From Chloroflexota bacterium (GTDB lineage Bacteria > Chloroflexota > Anaerolineae > Anaerolineales > Villigracilaceae), in assembly GCA_013112685.1 (NCBI GenBank), contig JABFGC010000001.1, forward strand, positions 992,001-1,056,000: a stretch of 64,000 bases of DNA. The letters are read 5' to 3'. This document shows positions 7,721 to 17,063 of the stretch, piece after piece. A program made the position numbers and the translations under genes. The first letter of the stretch is position 1. Each line of letters begins with the position of its first letter. The notes beneath the pieces are model-generated. The model made no database searches. It saw only the letters and a program-made list of their open reading frames with translations, and had not been told where the DNA came from.

Positions 7721-7750
7721 CCGCTTTACATTTCCACTACCGCCGCTTCC
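7717..7750. repeat. 34-bp direct repeat, right copy
   Basis: Partner of 6235-6268 with two mismatches. It overlaps the end of the BNR-repeat coding region and part of the terminator stem. Confidence 0.6.
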
Positions 7751-8886
7751 ACCGATTGGATGGGCGGCAGGAAGTCCGCGAGCAGGTCCCAGGTTTCGCC
7801 GGAGTCGCGGCTGTAGAACAACTGACCGGTGTTCGTGCCGATGTAGATGCCCGCATCCTCGAAGGAGTCGGTTGCCATCGCTTCACGCAGGACGTCGAGA
7901 TGGGCGCGCTCCGGGAGTCCTTTCGACATCCTTTGCCAGGACTCGCCCGCATCGCGGCTGCGCCAGACGGCGAAGCGACCATCCACGCTCATGCGGAATT
8001 CGTCGCTTTCTTCGAGGACAACGTAGACCGTCTTTGGGTCGGTGGGATGGACGGCAATCGGGAAGCCGAAGCGCGAGGGTAGCCTGCCATCGCCAATGTC
8101 CACCCAATCTTCGCCGAAATTGTCGCTGCGGTACACGCCGCAATGGTTCTGCTGGTAAATCAGATTCGGAGCGGAAGGGTGCATTGCCATCTTGTGCACA
8201 CATTGACCGAACTCCGGGAATTTGTCCGGCATGAAATCGGCGCGCACGTTTTTGTTCTGCGGCGTCCACGTCGCGCCGCCGTCGTCGGTGCGGTAACACC
8301 CCGCCGCCGAGACCGCAATGTACATCCGCTTTTCGTTGGCGGGGTCGAGCAGGATGGTGTGCAGGCACAAGCCGCCGTTGCCGGGATTCCATTTGCCGCG
8401 GTGCGGGTGGTCGAACAGAGGCTCGTTCAATTCCCACGTTTCGCCGCGGTCTTTTGAGATGAACAACGAAGCGGGCTGCGCTCCTGCATAGAGGACATCC
8501 GGTTCGCTTGCACGTCCGGGCGTGATGTTCCAGACCTTGATCATTTTTTCGGGTGTATCGGTGATGCTCTCGCCTCCCTCCGAACGGAAGGCTTCATCCA
8601 CCGTGCTGGGCGGGCGCCCCGACTGCGAGGGACGCGGAATCACCGGCACCTGCTTTGCCTGGGTCCACGTTTTGCCGAAATCGTCCGAGTAGTGGGTGGT
8701 TGGACCGTAGACGAAATGGCTGACCGCCGCATGGATGCGGTTGTCGCGCGGATCCAATTTCATGTGCATCATGTTCCAGCTCTTGAAGTGGATGTCGCTC
8801 ATCTGCCATTTTTTGCGTTTGGGGTCGCTGGTAAAGATAAAGCCGCCCTTGCTCGTACCGACAAAGACCATCGCTTGCTTGCTCAT
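7726..8886 (-). CDS. BNR/sialidase-like beta-propeller protein
   Basis: The 386-residue product has repeated Asp-box units (SxDxGxTW): SDDFGKTWTQ, SKDRGETWEL, TDDGGATWTP, SDNFGEDWVD, SRDAGESWQR and SRDSGETWDL. These define a sialidase/VPS10/YCF48-like beta-propeller. I place the start at 8886 (MSKQAMVFVG), which has GAAAGGAG upstream; the open frame continues further upstream without protein-like sequence. There is no signal peptide, so it is probably cytoplasmic. Such proteins are usually annotated as exo-alpha-sialidase or glycosyl hydrolase, but no catalytic sialidase residues can be assigned, so a binding or assembly role is as likely. Confidence 0.8.
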   Translation of the reverse strand: MSKQAMVFVGTSKGGFIFTSDPKRKKWQMSDIHFKSWNMMHMKLDPRDNRIHAAVSHFVYGPTTHYSDDFGKTWTQAKQVPVIPRPSQSGRPPSTVDEAFRSEGGESITDTPEKMIKVWNITPGRASEPDVLYAGAQPASLFISKDRGETWELNEPLFDHPHRGKWNPGNGGLCLHTILLDPANEKRMYIAVSAAGCYRTDDGGATWTPQNKNVRADFMPDKFPEFGQCVHKMAMHPSAPNLIYQQNHCGVYRSDNFGEDWVDIGDGRLPSRFGFPIAVHPTDPKTVYVVLEESDEFRMSVDGRFAVWRSRDAGESWQRMSKGLPERAHLDVLREAMATDSFEDAGIYIGTNTGQLFYSRDSGETWDLLADFLPPIQSVEAAVVEM

Positions 8887-9176
8887 CTCATGCTCCTTTC
8901 GCCAGTAAAAGAGAACAAATTTTCTATTTAGTATAACACAAATATCGGGGAGTGGCGATTTAGGCGTGCAAGCCACAGGGGACCACGGAGAGTAAGAGAT
9001 TTCCTCAACGATCTGTGGGTAAGGAAGCTTTTCACCCGCTCTTTTAGACACTCCCGATGACGATTTGACCGGGTCAATTCCTCTCCAGGATTCGCCTCAA
9101 TGGACGGAAGCAGGCGCGGGGTCCGGGGGGAGGCGGGTTTTCCGTCCGGCGGTATGGGGGCATTTTGTCAATTCTT

Positions 9177-9185
9177 TGCTATAAT
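9177..9185 (+). promoter_or_regulatory. Extended -10 promoter element of oppDF
   Basis: TGCTATAAT lies 30 bp upstream of the oppD ATG. No good -35 is visible, which is common for extended -10 promoters. The rest of 8887-9176 holds no gene that I can support. Confidence 0.5.
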
Positions 9186-9214
9186 GCAGCAATCTTATTT
9201 CAGGAGTTCTCTCC

Positions 9215-10238
9215 ATGACCGTTCAAAAGCCATTGCTGGAAGTCAGGAACTTGAGAACGTACTTTTATACCGAGGACGGCATTGTCCGCTCGGTGGATGG
9301 GGTGGACTTTCACATTTATCCCGGTGAAGTGCTCGGCATTGTGGGGGAATCGGGCTGCGGCAAGAGCGTGACGTCCCTTTCCATCATGCGGCTGATCAGC
9401 CCGCCCGGCAGGATCGTGGAGGGCGAGATCATTTTTGACGGCAAGAATCTGGTGCAAGCCTCGGAAGAGGAAATGATGCAGGTGCGCGGCAACCGCATTT
9501 CGATGATCTTCCAGCAGCCGCAGTCTGCGCTCAACCCGGTATTCCGCGCGGGCGACCAGATCTCGGAGGTTTTGAACATCCACCAGGACTTCGGCAGGGA
9601 AGCCGGACGGGAACGCGCGGTCGAGTTGTTGAAACTGGTGGGCATCCCCGAACCGGAACAACGCGCGGATGCCTTCCCGCATGAACTTTCGGGCGGCATG
9701 GCTCAGCGCGTGATGATCGCCATGGCGCTCGCCTGCGTGCCGGACCTGTTGATTGCGGACGAACCCACCACGGCGCTGGACGTGACCATTCAGGCGCAGA
9801 TCCCGGATTTGATGCGCGACATGCGCAACCAGCTTGGCTCTACCTTGATCCTCATCACGCACGATTTGGGCGTCATCGCGGAAATGGCGGGACCGCGTGG
9901 ATGTGATGTATGCGGGGGAAATCGTGGAGGAATCCCCGGTGATTTCCCTGTTCGATAAGGCGCTTCATCCGTACACGAAAGGCTTGATCGGTTCCATCCC
10001 GGTGCTGGGCGACGTGCGCGAGCGGCTGGACGTGATCCCCGGCTCCGTGCCGAACCTGATCAACCTGCCCCCCGGTCGCCGGTTTGCCCCCGCCGCCGCG
10101 CGCGCGTGGAACATAACCTTTCCATCTGCACCGAACGGCACCCCGACCTGAACGAAATTTCGGAGGGACACAAGGTGCAGCCGCTGGCTGTATCAGGATG
10201 CCGATGGTCATTCTGCCCCCATGAAATCCGGTAAGTGA
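9215..10238 (+). CDS. oppD: Oligopeptide/dipeptide ABC transporter ATP-binding protein OppD (frameshifted as read)
   Basis: Walker A ([11 protein letters not shown]), Q-loop, signature ([15 protein letters not shown]) and Walker B with DEPTTALD are all present, followed by the H-loop ([12 protein letters not shown]). The frame then breaks at about 9892, where GCGGGACCGCG has one base more than the expected coding sequence for [10 protein letters not shown]. It breaks again around 10085-10185 in the C-terminal oligopeptide-transporter region. Restoring these gives the usual OppD/DppD tail. The breaks look like sequence errors. The protein energises import of peptides or related solutes together with OppF; the permease genes are not adjacent. 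Confidence 0.85.
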
Positions 10239-10267
10239 TCCCAAGAGAAGATATGGATGTGAATACG

Positions 10268-11255
10268 ATGAACAGACAACTTCAGGATAAATCGGATTTG
10301 TTGGTGGTCAAAGACCTCGTCAAGCATTTCCCGGTGCGGTCGGGTCTCTTGCAGCGGACGACCGCGTGGGTCAAGGCGGTGGGACCGCGTCAGTTTTGCC
10401 GTAAAGAACGGGGAGACGCTGGGCATGGTGGGCGAATCCGGTTGCGGAAAGACAACCATCGGGCGCACCATCCTGCGCCTGATCGAGCCGACTTCCGGCG
10501 AAGTCACATTCAATGGGCGCGACCTCACGAAGATGAACAACGCCGAACTCAAACCCCTGCGCCGCGATATGCAAATCATCTTCCAGGACCCGTACGCTTC
10601 GTTGAACCCGCGCGTTCCCATCGGCGAATCGGTGATGGAAGGTCTGCAAATTCACAACATCGGTCACCCCAAGGAGCGCTGGGAGGTGGTGATCAACATG
10701 CTCAAGAAGGTGGGGCTGGAGGAATACCACGCCCGCCGCTACCCGCACGAATTCTCCGGCGGACAGCGCCAGCGCATCGGCATCGCGCGCGCCCTGGCGT
10801 TGCATCCGAAATTCATCGTCTGCGATGAGCCGGTCTCCGCGTTGGATGTGTCCATCCAGTCGCAGGTGTTGAACATCCTCAAGGATTTGCAGCATGAATT
10901 CGGTCTGACCTATTTGTTCATCGCGCACAACCTCAGTGTGGTGGAGCACATCTCCGACCGCGTGGCGGTGATGTACCTGGGGAAGATGGTGGAACTAACC
11001 GGACGCGACGTGCTTTACCGTGAGCCCCTCCACCCCTACACCCGCGCGCTTCTTTCCGCCATCCCGATTCCGCATCCCAGCATGAAGCGCGAACGCACCA
11101 TCCTCAAAGGCGACGTGCCCAGTCCGCTCAACCCGCCGAAGGGATGCCGCTTCCACACCCGTTGTCCGATTGCGGTTGAAAAATGCTCGCAGGAGGAACC
11201 CGAATTCAGGGAAATTCGTCCGGGGCATTGGGTGGCTTGCTGGCTCGCCGAGTAA
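10268..11255 (+). CDS. oppF: Oligopeptide/dipeptide ABC transporter ATP-binding protein OppF (frameshifted as read)
   Basis: The N-terminal segment ([20 protein letters not shown]) runs in one frame to about 10385. The rest continues in another frame with Walker A ([17 protein letters not shown]), signature ([15 protein letters not shown]), Walker B with DEPVSALD and the H-loop. The break is a local base change in GTGGGACCGCGTCAG, where a coding sequence for VDGVSF is expected. The C-terminus has the conserved Cys-rich OppF tail ([22 protein letters not shown]). The gene follows oppD within about 30 bp. A solute-binding lipoprotein that could serve it is encoded 4 kb downstream. Confidence 0.87.
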
Positions 11256-11270
11256 ATATCCTGAAATCGC

Positions 11271-11298
11271 AGACCGCCGAAAGGCGGTCTTGTTTTTT
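11271..11298 (+). terminator. Rho-independent terminator of oppDF
   Basis: AGACCGCC, a GAAA tetraloop and GGCGGTCT are followed by TGTTTTTT, 15 bp after the oppF stop. Confidence 0.85.
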
Positions 11299-11409
11299 AC
11301 ATGACGGGTAGGCGGGATAAATCATTTTCACCTGCCAGTTTATGTTTCAATATCGCTACTCTAATGGAAATGCTCACACCGCGACCCTCAGCGGCGATCT
11401 CCAAGGGGA

Positions 11410-11430
11410 CCCTGCGCCGGGGAAAGCGCC
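11410..11430. repeat. Direct repeat, left edge of the AT-rich island
   Basis: CCCTGCGCCGGGGAAAG (11410-11426) recurs identically at 14845-14861. The next four bases (CGCC and TGCC) also match at three of four positions. The two copies bracket a three-gene region much richer in AT than its surroundings. No integrase or transposase was seen. Confidence 0.5.
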
Positions 11431-11462
11431 ACGAGGCAGTGCGGCGCGAGCAGCAATTGTAC

Positions 11463-12677
11463 TCATATTCCCGCTCCCCAGATCATCGGGGACACGCAAA
11501 AGTTACCATAGGAATGTAGGACAAGTCTGTAGACTTGTCCTACTGGATGATCGTGAGGTTGGAGGGCGCCGTAGCGCTGCAAATGGGTTGGCTCACCCGT
11601 GTATCGGTCGTCCCAATCATCACAAAACAAACTGGTAATGGTTGCACCGCAATCAATTGGATTCCAGTAAATCCCCTCGTCTACAACTGTTGCTTTGTAC
11701 TCTTCTCCTGGCTGGCAGCAGCCACAGTTATCTCGGCAGATGCCTTTATTCTCATTGTTATCACAACCAGTAACCTCGTGTTGAGATGGGAATTGGTCCC
11801 AACACAGTCCGCGGTTCATACACTTTGCTAAGTTGGTATTGGTCGTCCACCCAGTTGCTGCTCCGTCACTGACACTGCTAACAAAATTTGCTGGGTTTCC
11901 ACAAGTTAGTACCGTTGTCCCACCGCAAACGGGACCTTGAGACGCACCTTTATTATGTGCCAAATATCCTTGGGCAAAATAGGTATGGCTATTATCAACA
12001 GTAAAATTATAAGTTTGGACATTATCTCCCCAGCAGTTTATAGATAATACAAATGGGTTTGATCCATCATCTTTAATCAGACGATCCCCTATCATCAATT
12101 TAGTAACTGCTACGCTTTCTTTTTCAAGACTTGCTGCATCAACATCAATTGCCTTCCAGCCGTTTGTTGTTGCTAATGGGTGGGAATTGGTAACTCTCAA
12201 AGGTTCACTCCCAGCAAGATTAATCTGACACATGTTATTACTAATAGGCTGAATTAATTTTTGTACTGTGTTTACAGCACTCTCTCCCTTCTCATCTCTG
12301 CCCAATACCCTATCCCCCACCTCTATATTCTCAATTGCTTTAGTACTCCCATCCGCCATCGTTATCCCCGTCCCTGCAGGGAAACAAGGTGGATCGTTTG
12401 GATCACAGTCTGGATCTGGGGTGCAGTAGTCCCCTTGACAATCAGTGCAGTTGGGGCAGATAACACCCGACCCACAACCAATTTGTTCACAAGTGCCAGG
12501 TTTACAATCTCCCGTTACAGGATCCGTTCTAACACCAATACAACTATATGCATCAGGGCAATTTGTGCCGCACCCACATCCCTCTTGGGCGGTGGTTGAG
12601 TTTGTGTTTGAGACTGTAAGAACTAAAAAAGCAGAAACGAATAGAACAACATTTAATGTATTTTTTACACCTTTCAT
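11463..12677 (-). CDS. Secreted Cys-rich protein with Hint (intein-like) domain
   Basis: The 404-residue product has a signal peptide (residues 1-30), a Cys-rich segment with about a dozen Cys (33-91), a Hint domain and a second Cys-rich segment (about 243-350). The Hint domain runs from C98 (PCFPAGTGITMADGSTKAIE) through the TxxH block (T153-H156 in RVTNSHPL) to H241-N242 (YFAQGYLAHN), about 145 residues, so all autoprocessing landmarks are present. The +1 residue is Lys, not Cys/Ser/Thr, which fits cleaving bacterial intein-like or Hint domains better than a splicing intein. The C-terminal 30 residues may be a misread: a neighbouring frame ends ATAPSNLTIIQ just before the hairpin at 11516. 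It is the last gene of an AT-rich operon. Confidence 0.75.
   Translation of the reverse strand: MKGVKNTLNVVLFVSAFLVLTVSNTNSTTAQEGCGCGTNCPDAYSCIGVRTDPVTGDCKPGTCEQIGCGSGVICPNCTDCQGDYCTPDPDCDPNDPPCFPAGTGITMADGSTKAIENIEVGDRVLGRDEKGESAVNTVQKLIQPISNNMCQINLAGSEPLRVTNSHPLATTNGWKAIDVDAASLEKESVAVTKLMIGDRLIKDDGSNPFVLSINCWGDNVQTYNFTVDNSHTYFAQGYLAHNKGASQGPVCGGTTVLTCGNPANFVSSVSDGAATGWTTNTNLAKCMNRGLCWDQFPSQHEVTGCDNNENKGICRDNCGCCQPGEEYKATVVDEGIYWNPIDCGATITSLFCDDWDDRYTGEPTHLQRYGALQPHDHPVGQVYRLVLHSYGNFCVSPMIWGAGI
11516..11543. terminator. Perfect hairpin at the 3' end of the Hint gene
   Basis: The 13-base arms GTAGGACAAGTCT and AGACTTGTCCTAC have a two-base centre. It lies inside the last codons of the Hint frame as read. 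It lies immediately after the stop of the alternative frame, which supports a frame error shortly upstream (about 11575). There is no clear T run. Confidence 0.45.
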
Positions 12678-12683
12678 ATAAGT

Positions 12684-13436
12684 TTAGTACAGTACTGTTA
12701 ATTTTAGCATTACAGGTATTTTTTCGACATCACTTGCAATAACCCCTTTGTTTACGGCAGTTTCCATTATGTTATTTAGTTTCTCTTGTGCTTTCTTGTT
12801 TTTGCCAAGCCAATTGCAGTAGGTTTTGAAGTGCGGGAAAACTTTGCTGCATTTACTTGCATCCGCAATTTTTAATACAGGAGAAAAGAAATTATTTTTT
12901 GAAGAGTCAGTCAGCAACTGGTAATATTTACTTAAATCGTTACCATCTCTCAAAAGGTTTTTATCTGTAATCATTGGTATATAAACAGTAGAGCCATCTA
13001 TATTTAGAATTTTAACAACGTAAAGAAGGTAATTTTGTTTATTTACACCAGTTCTAAAGAAGGCAACGATTTTATAAGGTCTTTTCTCAATTCCTTGATT
13101 AGGGTCTAGATAAATATCATTTCTTTCAGGTAAAAGATAATCAATACCTAGATCCTGATAGAGCATATCATTTAGTCTGTAATACCCGTTAAAAGCAATC
13201 GTACTGCTAAGTGAGGTTTTATCGTTATTTTTTAAAAATTTGGCAAGCTTTCCATTTCTAATGTCCCCCCATCTGATATACGGATATTTTTCAAAATTTT
13301 CTATATCGCGAGATATTCTTAAATCAGAAAATACCGATTTATAAAAATACAGCTCATAACCTGCATAACCTGCTAGAAACAAAACGATAAAAATAGATAT
13401 AACTGATATTAATTTCCCCACACCAAAACTTGGCAT
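12684..13436 (-). CDS. Single-pass membrane protein of unknown function
   Basis: The 250-residue product has one N-terminal transmembrane helix (residues about 9-29, ISVISIFIVLFLAGYAGYEL) and a mostly charged outside domain with several Tyr and Lys residues and no recognised fold. It lies 6 bp before the Hint gene and 38 bp after the lipoprotein gene, all leftward, so the three form one operon. Codon use is strongly AT-biased (many AAA, ATT, TTT), unlike the GC-rich neighbours, which points to acquisition from elsewhere. Confidence 0.6.
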   Translation of the reverse strand: MPSFGVGKLISVISIFIVLFLAGYAGYELYFYKSVFSDLRISRDIENFEKYPYIRWGDIRNGKLAKFLKNNDKTSLSSTIAFNGYYRLNDMLYQDLGIDYLLPERNDIYLDPNQGIEKRPYKIVAFFRTGVNKQNYLLYVVKILNIDGSTVYIPMITDKNLLRDGNDLSKYYQLLTDSSKNNFFSPVLKIADASKCSKVFPHFKTYCNWLGKNKKAQEKLNNIMETAVNKGVIASDVEKIPVMLKLTVLY

Positions 13437-13474
13437 ATTTTAGTATTGCACTTTTTTATGAGTTTGTGAAGTGA

Positions 13475-14635
13475 TTAAAGAGGGCCTGCACCGTATATGA
13501 ATACAGGAATATCTGGATTTCCTTGTTCATCCTTGTTTTTTATTATTCCGCTTTTACTCCACTCTTTTATGAGTTCTTCATTTCTAAGTAGTTCTTCATT
13601 TCGAAAATACCAGTTACTATATTTTTGTGGATCTTCCATCCCTACAAATACCCCTACATTATATGCACCATCTCCTTTTTCACTATCTTTTTGGTAAATC
13701 GTACCTGACGGAATATTGTTTGTAGAATCAAATCCAAACTCTGTCACGTATTTCCACAAAAAATCATCGCCAAAATCAGAGGATCTGTCAAACTGAGTAT
13801 ATTTGACAAGTTTAATGCCTTCCGTGTCTTTCCACTGCGCTATAAAAATAAACATCGGTGTGCCATCATAAAATGTTGTTTGATAAACGGCTGCAAGTTG
13901 AACAGGCACTTTGTCTTTGTCACCATGTCTATATTTCAATGCAATATCAGTTGGTATGGCAATTGCTGGTGCATTACCCATAAGATCAAGTTGTGATTGT
14001 CCATCATAGGCTACAACCCTTTCAAATGGTACTGCTTTTGGTGACATTTCAGGGAATAAACCGGCATCAAGCCAGCCTATTAGCCTTGCATCAAATGCAG
14101 GGTCATAAATTGCAGTATCAAAATCTATATAGTGAAATCTTTCAGAGTCTTTTAGGCTTGGGTAGTCAAAATTTTTATCTATTTCAGGGTAAAGTAGTTT
14201 TGTTTCCCCACTAAATTTCCAGCCCATTCCGTTAGTAATGTCTTTGAAATAGATATCATTTTCATGAACTTCAACAGTTTTTGCTTGGGCTTCAAATTCA
14301 TTCTCATTGTGGCTAACAGTCATCTTGCCATCTTTGTCAAAGGCAATTTCTTCAATTTCTGTTTTCTCATTAGTTTCAGGGTCGGTGTAGGTAAGGGTAA
14401 GGGCGGTTTTGTCTTCATTCCAAGTCAAGCCATAGGCTGTCCCATCAAGGCTTTTTTGCAAATCCTGCACTTCAGGGCTGAGGGCAGGGGCGGTGGGAGC
14501 GGGGGTAAGCGTCCGGGTGGGTGAAGGCGGGGGGAGCGGGGTCGGGCTCGGCGTCGGGGACGATGCGGGCGGGGTCAATGAACTGCATCCCGCCTGCAGC
14601 AAAATCAAAAGAACAAGGATGAATGTTCGTGCCAT
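13475..14635 (-). CDS. Lipoprotein with Pro/Thr-rich linker, unknown function
   Basis: The start at 14635 has GGAGGAAAGC directly upstream. A lipoprotein signal (ARTFILVLLILLQAGC, lipobox LQAG-C) is followed by a low-complexity Pro/Ser/Thr linker to about residue 50 and a soluble domain to 386. The domain has acidic, Tyr-rich repeats and a short duplicated RNEELLRNEEL near the end. No family is recognised. The linker and signal codons are GC-rich, while the rest of the gene is AT-rich. This suggests that a native-like 5' end was joined to a foreign body or adapted to it. First gene of the island operon. Confidence 0.65.
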   Translation of the reverse strand: MARTFILVLLILLQAGCSSLTPPASSPTPSPTPLPPPSPTRTLTPAPTAPALSPEVQDLQKSLDGTAYGLTWNEDKTALTLTYTDPETNEKTEIEEIAFDKDGKMTVSHNENEFEAQAKTVEVHENDIYFKDITNGMGWKFSGETKLLYPEIDKNFDYPSLKDSERFHYIDFDTAIYDPAFDARLIGWLDAGLFPEMSPKAVPFERVVAYDGQSQLDLMGNAPAIAIPTDIALKYRHGDKDKVPVQLAAVYQTTFYDGTPMFIFIAQWKDTEGIKLVKYTQFDRSSDFGDDFLWKYVTEFGFDSTNNIPSGTIYQKDSEKGDGAYNVGVFVGMEDPQKYSNWYFRNEELLRNEELIKEWSKSGIIKNKDEQGNPDIPVFIYGAGPL

Positions 14636-14844
14636 GCTTTCCTCCTGGAATTGGGTTATGGAATCAGGGAGCGTGCTCCCGTAATACGCCAGCATACCAC
14701 TTCGTGGCACATCGCTGGCTGACTCCAAAAAAACAGAGGCGCGGTCCGGTTTTCTGTTTATTGTACAACAAATGCTCTGTTGCAAAGACTTTATCGCATT
14801 AAGTGGTATAGCGCAAAAGCATCGGTCACTTTTCGTTGAGCGTT

Positions 14845-14861
14845 CCCTGCGCCGGGGAAAG
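14845..14861. repeat. Direct repeat, right edge of the AT-rich island
   Basis: Identical 17-bp copy of 11410-11426, upstream of the island operon. Apart from this repeat and the promoter at 14992, the gap 14636-15004 holds nothing I can call. Confidence 0.5.
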
Positions 14862-14991
14862 TGCCCAGAATGGGTACTGCGCCTCACCTGCACCCACCGG
14901 CGAACGGCGGCGGCTTGAGCAGAAATTTGTTTTCTAAAAACTTACGACCGCTTAGATAGTAGTGAAATCTTTTTGCAGGCGCCAACGTGGT

Positions 14992-14997
14992 TATAAT
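14992..14997 (+). promoter_or_regulatory. -10 box (TATAAT) for the solute-binding protein transcript
   Basis: TATAAT ends 7 bp before the ATG of a 16-codon open frame (15005-15055), which would therefore be leaderless. Confidence 0.5.
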
Positions 14998-15004
14998 TGC
15001 ACCC

Positions 15005-15055
15005 ATGTTCCCACCATTTGCAGATGCGGAGATTCCAACCGGCAGGTATTCATGA
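15005..15055 (+). CDS. Possible leader ORF overlapping the binding-protein start
   Basis: The 16-codon frame (MFPPFADAEIPTGRYS) begins 7 bp after a -10 box. Its TGA overlaps the ATG at 15052, so termination would deliver ribosomes to the lipoprotein start, which has no Shine-Dalgarno sequence of its own. Translational coupling is an inference. Confidence 0.3.
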   Translation: MFPPFADAEIPTGRYS

Positions 15056-16968
15056 AGAAAAACCCATTCCCATTTTTCGTGATCGTGATGATCGTGACGA
15101 CCGGGTGTTTGACGTCAAATCAATTGACCGGAACCCCGACCGCCCCGCCGCTGACCTCTCCACCCTCACGCCGCGACCGCCCGCGCAATCCTCCCTGACC
15201 GTGTGCCCGGGTCAGGAACCGAACAGCCTGTATCCCTTCGGTGAATTGAATTCCGCCGCGCGCAGCGTGCTCGCCGCCGTCTACGATGGACCGTTCGACA
15301 CCATCGCATACGAGTACCAGCCCGTCATCCTCACGAAAATGCCGTCGTTCGAGAACGGCGACGCGCAGGTTGACCGCATCCAGGTCCAGGCGGGCGATAC
15401 AGTCCTGGGCGCCGATGGCAATCTCGTCACGCTGAAGGAGGAGGTTCGCGTCCGCCCGGCGGGATGCCGCGCCGACGACTGCGTCATCCCATACAATGGA
15501 ACCGCCCCGCTCGAAATGGATCAAATGCTCGTCACCTTTCACCTGCGCCCCGACCTGACCTGGTCGGACGGCACGCCCCTGACCGCCGACGATTCCATTT
15601 TCTCCTTTGAACTTCACAAGGAAGCGGACATTGATTCCTTCCTGCTCGAACGCACGCAGGTCTACGAAGCCGCCGACGAGCAAACCCTGCAATGGTTCGG
15701 CGTGCCCGGCTTCATTGACCCGACCTATTTCACCAATTTTTGGATGCCCGCGCCGCGTCACGCCTGGAGCGTCTTCCCTGCCGATGAACTTCCTTCCATT
15801 GACATTGCCGCCAACGCCCCGCTCGGCTGGGGACCCTACATGGTGGAGGAGTGGTCCTGGCGACCACATTGCGCTGGCGAAGAATCCGCATTACTTCCGC
15901 GCGGTGGATGGATTCCCCAAAATGGACAGGATCAACTTCCGCTTCATCCCGGACCCGGACATGGCTCTGTCCGAATTGATCGCGGGCCGCTGTGACCTGA
16001 TTGACCCGACCATCAACCTCGAAAATCACGTCGGCTTGCTCCAGGAAATGCAATCCGCCGAGCAGGCGCGCATCTTCGTCACGACCGGCATGTCCATCGA
16101 ATGGCTGGGACTGGGCATCGTCCCCGCCTCGTACGATAACGGCTACGACGTTCAAAAGGACAGGCAGGATTATTTCGCCGACACCTACACCCGCCAGGGC
16201 ATTGCCTACTGCCTCGACCGCGAATCTGTGGTGAAGAACACGCTCTTCGGCTTGACCAGTGTGCCGTCGTCCTACGTCCCGGTGGAGCATCCCGTTTTCG
16301 ACACGGACAGTTCCGCGATTCCCCACGACCCCGAAGTGGGCATTTCCCTGCTCGAGCAAGCAGGCTGGCTGGATTCGGACAATGACTCAGCCACGCCGCG
16401 CCGCGCCATCAACGTGAAGGGGGTCGCCTACAACACGCCCCTGCAATTGAACTATTACACTACCACGTCCACCCAGCGCAGGCAGGTGGCGGATATTCTG
16501 GAGCAATCCCTCGCCGAGTGCGGCATCGCCCTCAATGTGGAATATTTCTCCGCAAACGACCTATACGCTTCGGGACCGGCTGGTCTGCTCTTTGGGCGTC
16601 AGTTCGACCTGGCGCAATATGCCCTGGGCGTGGAAGGAGTCGAACCTCCCTGCGGCTGGTTTTCCAGTGCGGAGATTCCCTCCGAGGTCAATGGCTGGAG
16701 CGGGACGAACGTCTCCGGCTTCCGCGACAAGGAATATGATTCAGCGTGCCTCGAAGCGGGGCTTTCCTTCCGCGATGAGCAGGCGTACTTGAACGCCTAC
16801 CGTCAGACGCAGATCATCTTCTCGGAGCAACTGCCCGCCATTCCGCTCTACTACCGCCTGCGCATCGCCGCCGCCCGGCCCGGCGTGTGCCGGTTCGACC
16901 TCGACCCCACCGCCAATCCGATGTGGAATATCGAGTCCATCGGCATCGGCGAGACCTGTCAAAATTGA
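15052..16968 (+). CDS. Extracellular solute-binding protein, family 5 (frameshifted as read)
   Basis: The lipoprotein signal (KKNPFPFFVIVMIVTTGC) is followed by a short Thr/Pro linker and an SBP_bac_5 (OppA/DppA/NikA-like) domain. Landmarks are SLYPFGELNSAARSVLAAVY, FHLRPDLTWSDGTPLTADD, a conserved GWGPYMV and a C-terminal LPAIPLYYRLRIAAARPG. Two breaks occur: at about 15170 in the linker, and at about 15855, where TGGTCCTGGCGACC lacks two bases compared with a coding sequence for WVPGDHIAL (GGG and CCC shortened). Once these are repaired the length is normal for the family. It would capture a peptide or similar ligand for an ABC importer, possibly the oppDF pair. Confidence 0.83.
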
Positions 16969-16990
16969 ATAGAGTCCCGCAGGGGAACTT

Positions 16991-16999
16991 TGCTATAAT
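16991..16999 (+). promoter_or_regulatory. Extended -10 element (TGCTATAAT)
   Basis: Lies 64 bp upstream of the response regulator start. An inverted TGTTCATTCATTGAACA motif (17000-17016) follows directly and could be an operator. Confidence 0.45.
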
Positions 17000-17063
17000 T
17001 TGTTCATTCATTGAACATGGCAATCTTCCTCCCGGCATCATTCCAACGGCAGAATAGGAAATC

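Noticed and set aside
9215..11255. oppD and oppF as genuine pseudogenes
   Set aside because: All catalytic motifs are intact on both sides of the breaks, and the same kind of small error affects essential genes in the window.
11463..12677. True splicing intein
   Set aside because: The residue after the final Asn is Lys and the flanking parts do not join into a known conserved enzyme active site.
11410..14861. Integron or transposon boundaries
   Set aside because: The 17-bp repeats lack attC-like structure or terminal inverted repeats, and no recombinase gene is present.
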